Part shown: positions 8,474 through 10,905 of the stretch, piece after piece | How the letters are laid out: each line of letters begins with the position of its first letter | How positions within the stretch are numbered: position 1 is the stretch's first letter | NCBI GenBank assembly: GCA_005881085.1 | Contig: VBGU01000202.1 | Coordinates: 1 to 10,905 of the forward strand | Direction: 5' to 3' | DNA length: 10,905 nucleotides | DNA from: Chloroflexota bacterium | GTDB taxonomy: Bacteria > Chloroflexota > Limnocylindria > P2-11E | Position numbers and translations under genes: made by a program | Notes under the pieces: generated by a model | Database searches by the model: none | What the model was told of the DNA's origin: nothing | What the model saw: the letters and a program-made list of their open reading frames with translations, nothing else

Positions 8474-9318
8474 CAGTTGGGCGTCGTCGTGTTGTTGTTG
8501 TTCGAATTCATCCGGCCGTTGCGGAACGCGAGGAGGCCGGCGATCAGCCCGACGACCGCAGTCGCTACGCCGCCGACATAACCCGGAAGGTTGTTGCGGC
8601 TCGGCAGAGTCGCGTTCTCGGCGTTGGGCAGCTTGTAGACCTCGGGCTTGTCCATGAGCAGGAAGAACGCGTTGAGACCGCCGTAGACCTTCTCATCGCG
8701 GCCGTAGAGCTGCGCCTTGGCGTAACCCTGCTTCTGGAGGTTGGCGAGCCGATCGTCCGCGACCTTGTGCAAGTCGTCGACGTAGCCGAACTTGATCGAC
8801 TCGGTCGGACAGGCCTTCGCGCAGGCCGGCTGAAGGCCGCCCTGCAGACGGTCGTAGCAGAGGGTGCACTTCTGGGCGATGCCCTTCTCCTCGTTGAAGC
8901 CGATCACGCCGTAGGGGCATGCGGAGATGCAGTTACGGCAGCCGTTGCACACGTCGTTCTGGATGTACACGGTGTCGTACTCGGTGCGCATGAGCGCGTT
9001 CGTCGGACAGACTTCCATGCAACTCGCGTTCTTACAGTGCTTGCAGACGTCGCTCATCATCAGCCACGCCTGTCCTCCCGCGATGGGCGTCGGGTTGAAG
9101 ACAACGCCGTTGTTGTCCGGCACCTGCTCGATGAACTGCACATGCCGCCAGTTCTGCGCGTCGAGCTGGCCGGTGTTGTCGTACGAATCGGCCGTGAACT
9201 TCGCCGGGTCGCCCTGGAGCTGATTCCATTCCTTGCACGCGACCTCGCACGCCTTGCAGCCGATGCAAATCGACGTGTCCGTGAAAAATCCCATCGGGCG
9301 TTCCTGGAATGCAGCCAT
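8473..9318 (-). CDS. Formate dehydrogenase iron-sulfur (beta) subunit
   Basis: A 281-residue electron-transfer subunit with sixteen cysteines arranged for four [4Fe-4S] clusters: C18/21/24/28 (CIGCKACEVAC), C92/95/100/104 (CKHCKNASCMEVC), C124/127/130/134 (CNGCRNCISAC) and C151/154/166/170 (CTLC with CAKAC). GFFTDTSICIGCKACEVACKEWNQL is the hallmark opening of FdhB/FdnH-type subunits. A single membrane span at about 247-266 follows the clusters, as in FdnH, then a short polar tail rich in Asn and Thr. The ATG at 9318 directly follows the fdhE stop (TAAATG). Met9 at 9294, preceded by AGGAA at good spacing, is an alternative start that matches family N-termini as well. It links the catalytic subunit to the NrfD protein encoded next. 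Confidence 0.95.
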   Translation of the reverse strand: MAAFQERPMGFFTDTSICIGCKACEVACKEWNQLQGDPAKFTADSYDNTGQLDAQNWRHVQFIEQVPDNNGVVFNPTPIAGGQAWLMMSDVCKHCKNASCMEVCPTNALMRTEYDTVYIQNDVCNGCRNCISACPYGVIGFNEEKGIAQKCTLCYDRLQGGLQPACAKACPTESIKFGYVDDLHKVADDRLANLQKQGYAKAQLYGRDEKVYGGLNAFFLLMDKPEVYKLPNAENATLPSRNNLPGYVGGVATAVVGLIAGLLAFRNGRMNSNNNNTTTPN

Positions 9319-10113
9319 TTAGAACCCCATCAAATTGCGCGCGATCTTGGTGTAGCCGCGCTCGGCGGCGATGAGATCGAGGGGCAGCGCGGCAAGCTCG
9401 TCGACGACCGGAACAGCCCTCGGGTCCTTGCGCTGATCGACGGTGATGAGATAGCGCCGGCAGATCTCGCACGCGTCGATCCGCAGGTGCGGAAACAGAT
9501 CGACGTCGGACAGGATCGGCATCTTCGCGCCCGACGTCTCGCCGCACGACGCGCACGTCATGCGGCTCATCACCCACTCGTTGGCGCAGCGCGAGCACAC
9601 CAGGGTGCGCTGCGCTGTGAGGAGAGTCTCCCCCGTCTCCGGGAACACCGCGACCTGCGGCAGGCCGCCGCACCGCGGGCAATATCGGTCGCTCGCGTCG
9701 GCCGAACGGAGCTGGGCCGCGAGCTCGGGGAGCGCTTCCAGCAAAGGTTGCGTGCTCGCGCGGGCCAGGAACGTGTCGGTGCCTGAGGCCTCGTCGCCGT
9801 CGAGCCATGCCTCGATCAGACCCTCGAGATCGGCGTGGTGGAAACGAAGAAGGGTCGCTTCGCGCAGGGCCTCCGTGCCGGCCGCGACGGCGGCCTCCAT
9901 GACCCCGGGCAGCGCGGTCCGGACGGCATACGCGGCGAGATCCTCGCGGTCCGGCGCATCGGCGCGCGCGCGCTCGAATGCGCGTTCCTGCGCGTCGAGG
10001 ATGGCGAGATAGAGCGTGAGCGGCTGCTGCGCGAAGTCGAACCGCTGGCCGAGCTCGTGCGCGCGCTGGCGGCGCTGCGCGTAGGTCGTCGTGGCTTCGG
10101 CGATGACCGTCAT
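9319..10113 (-). CDS. fdhE: Formate dehydrogenase accessory protein FdhE
   Basis: A 264-residue cytoplasmic maturation factor. FdhE-family proteins bind the formate dehydrogenase catalytic subunit and are needed for active enzyme in E. coli. The N-terminal 140 residues are alpha-helical (YAQRRQRAHELGQRF onward). The C-terminal part has four CxxC pairs forming the expected rubredoxin-like iron sites: C145/C148 (YCPRCGG), C173/C176 (CSRC), C187/C190 (CASC) and C215/C218 (CEIC). The family ending DLIAAERGYTKIARNLMGF is present. The ATG at 10113 overlaps the alpha-subunit stop as TGATG; the longer open frame from 10257 is a shadow of the alpha-subunit gene. Its position between the alpha and beta genes is unlike E. 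coli, where fdhE follows the structural genes fdoGHI, and suggests stoichiometric production with the alpha subunit. Confidence 0.95.
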   Translation of the reverse strand: MTVIAEATTTYAQRRQRAHELGQRFDFAQQPLTLYLAILDAQERAFERARADAPDREDLAAYAVRTALPGVMEAAVAAGTEALREATLLRFHHADLEGLIEAWLDGDEASGTDTFLARASTQPLLEALPELAAQLRSADASDRYCPRCGGLPQVAVFPETGETLLTAQRTLVCSRCANEWVMSRMTCASCGETSGAKMPILSDVDLFPHLRIDACEICRRYLITVDQRKDPRAVPVVDELAALPLDLIAAERGYTKIARNLMGF

Positions 10114-10905
10114 CACAGCTTCTCGATGTTCACGAGGAACGCCTTGAACTCGGGCGTGCGGGCGCCGACATCGCCGACCATCGGCGTCAACGCGTTCGCG
10201 AGCCAGTACTTCGACCCCTCGGGGTTTTGCTCTGCCGACACGCCAACGAAGCCCCAATGGATCGGTATCCCGATCTGGTAGACCTTCTTATTGCCGGCAA
10301 GCGTCACCGGGCCGAGTCGTTTGGTGACGAGCGCGACGACCTCGAGCTTCCCGCGCGCGCTTGACACGCGAACGCGGTCGCCGTTCTTGATGCCCTTGTC
10401 GTCGGCGAGCTCTTGCGGCACCTCGACGAAGGCCTGAGGTTGCAAGCCCACGAGGAGTGGCACGTGCTGCGTGACGTAATGCTCGTGCTCGGTGAGTCGG
10501 TAGCTCGTCGCCACGTAGGGGTAGTTATCCGGCTTGCCGAAGCGGCTCGGCCTGCCCGCAGCTTGGTCATACAGGAACGCGACAGGGTCCTCCGACACGC
10601 TGGGGTGCAGGGGGTTCGGGATCGGCGCTTCGTACGGCTCGTAGTGCTCGGGGAATGGGCCGTCGAGCATCGAATTCGAAAAGAGCCGGCCGACGCCCTC
10701 GCCGTTCATGATGAACGGAAGCCACGCGGCGGGGTCCTTCGGGTTCATTGTCGCCGGATAGTCGGGCACGTCGCCGGTCCAGGTCGTCCCGTTCCACTGG
10801 ATGCCTGGGCGCTTGGGGTCCCACGGCTTCCCGTCGAGGTCCGCGGAGGCGCGGTTATAGAGGACGCGGCGATTGAGCGGCCAACTCCAGGCCCAGTTGG
10901 GATAG
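10113..10905 (-). CDS. Formate dehydrogenase molybdopterin (alpha) subunit, 5' part outside window
   Basis: The last 263 residues of a large FdnG/FdoG-like catalytic subunit, open at the right edge; the full protein should be about 800-1000 residues. YPNWAWSWPLNRRVLYNRAS, then DGKPWDPKRPGIQWNG and MNGEGVGRLFS, are characteristic of the formate dehydrogenase alpha C-terminal part. The final 120 residues (HYVTQHVPLLVGLQPQAFVE, GIKNGDRVRVSSARGKLEV, IPIHWGF) form the molybdopterin-dinucleotide-binding beta barrel. The catalytic Cys or selenocysteine, the N-terminal iron-sulfur cluster and any twin-arginine signal are outside the window, so metal type, selenium use and cell side cannot be judged. 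The stop overlaps the fdhE ATG as TGATG. Followed by fdhE, fdhB and a NrfD gene, it supports respiratory formate oxidation. Confidence 0.95.
   Translation of the reverse strand, partial: YPNWAWSWPLNRRVLYNRASADLDGKPWDPKRPGIQWNGTTWTGDVPDYPATMNPKDPAAWLPFIMNGEGVGRLFSNSMLDGPFPEHYEPYEAPIPNPLHPSVSEDPVAFLYDQAAGRPSRFGKPDNYPYVATSYRLTEHEHYVTQHVPLLVGLQPQAFVEVPQELADDKGIKNGDRVRVSSARGKLEVVALVTKRLGPVTLAGNKKVYQIGIPIHWGFVGVSAEQNPEGSKYWLANALTPMVGDVGARTPEFKAFLVNIEKL

Noticed and set aside
8446..9786. 446-residue open frame on the plus strand opposite fdhE and the beta subunit
   Set aside because: It is antisense to two well-conserved genes, has no recognisable domain, and its Arg/Val/Glu-rich composition is typical of a GC-rich shadow frame.

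Overview
The window is a strongly GC-rich stretch of bacterial chromosome, almost all coding and almost all on the minus strand. Genes abut or overlap by 1 to 4 nt, and GTG and TTG starts occur. There are no tRNAs, rRNAs, insertion sequences or CRISPR repeats. The gene content fits a free-living, respiring, GC-rich bacterium: a NrfD-anchored formate dehydrogenase, a PccB-type acyl-CoA carboxylase in three separate subunits, chromate-type transport and a DUF2795 protein. I lean weakly towards Chloroflexota or a related GC-rich phylum; this is inference from gene content only.

Minus-strand transcription runs from high to low coordinates. Right block (10905 to 7574): the C-terminal part of a molybdopterin formate dehydrogenase alpha subunit enters from the right edge. 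It is followed by fdhE (maturation factor), the four-cluster iron-sulfur beta subunit and a NrfD-type membrane subunit, a complete electron path from formate to the membrane. Middle block (7514 to 4985): 59 nt downstream, on the same strand, lie a stand-alone ChrB-domain protein, a YncE-like beta-propeller and a two-domain ChrA transporter, joined by two 4-nt overlaps. The propeller sits inside the chromate module.

A single small plus-strand gene (4766-4963, DUF2795) converges with chrA and diverges from the carboxylase genes. The 168-bp divergent spacer holds a 16-bp perfect inverted repeat enclosing two further hairpins.

Left block (4597 to 1): PccB-type carboxyltransferase, biotin carboxylase, biotin carrier protein, then the first 350 residues of a penicillin-acylase-family hydrolase that runs off the left edge. 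Two anomalies stand out. The carboxyltransferase is frameshifted by an exact 7-bp tandem duplication whose removal restores a full-length 513-residue protein. The biotin carboxylase has no ATG, GTG or TTG at its conserved N-terminus and lies in the same reading frame as the carboxyltransferase, separated from it by one TAA codon. These could be sequencing errors, recent decay, a reversible slippage switch, or non-canonical initiation or readthrough.

I found no clearly undescribed multi-gene system. The best candidates for new biology are the carboxylase junctions, the propeller-containing chromate operon and the structured divergent spacer.
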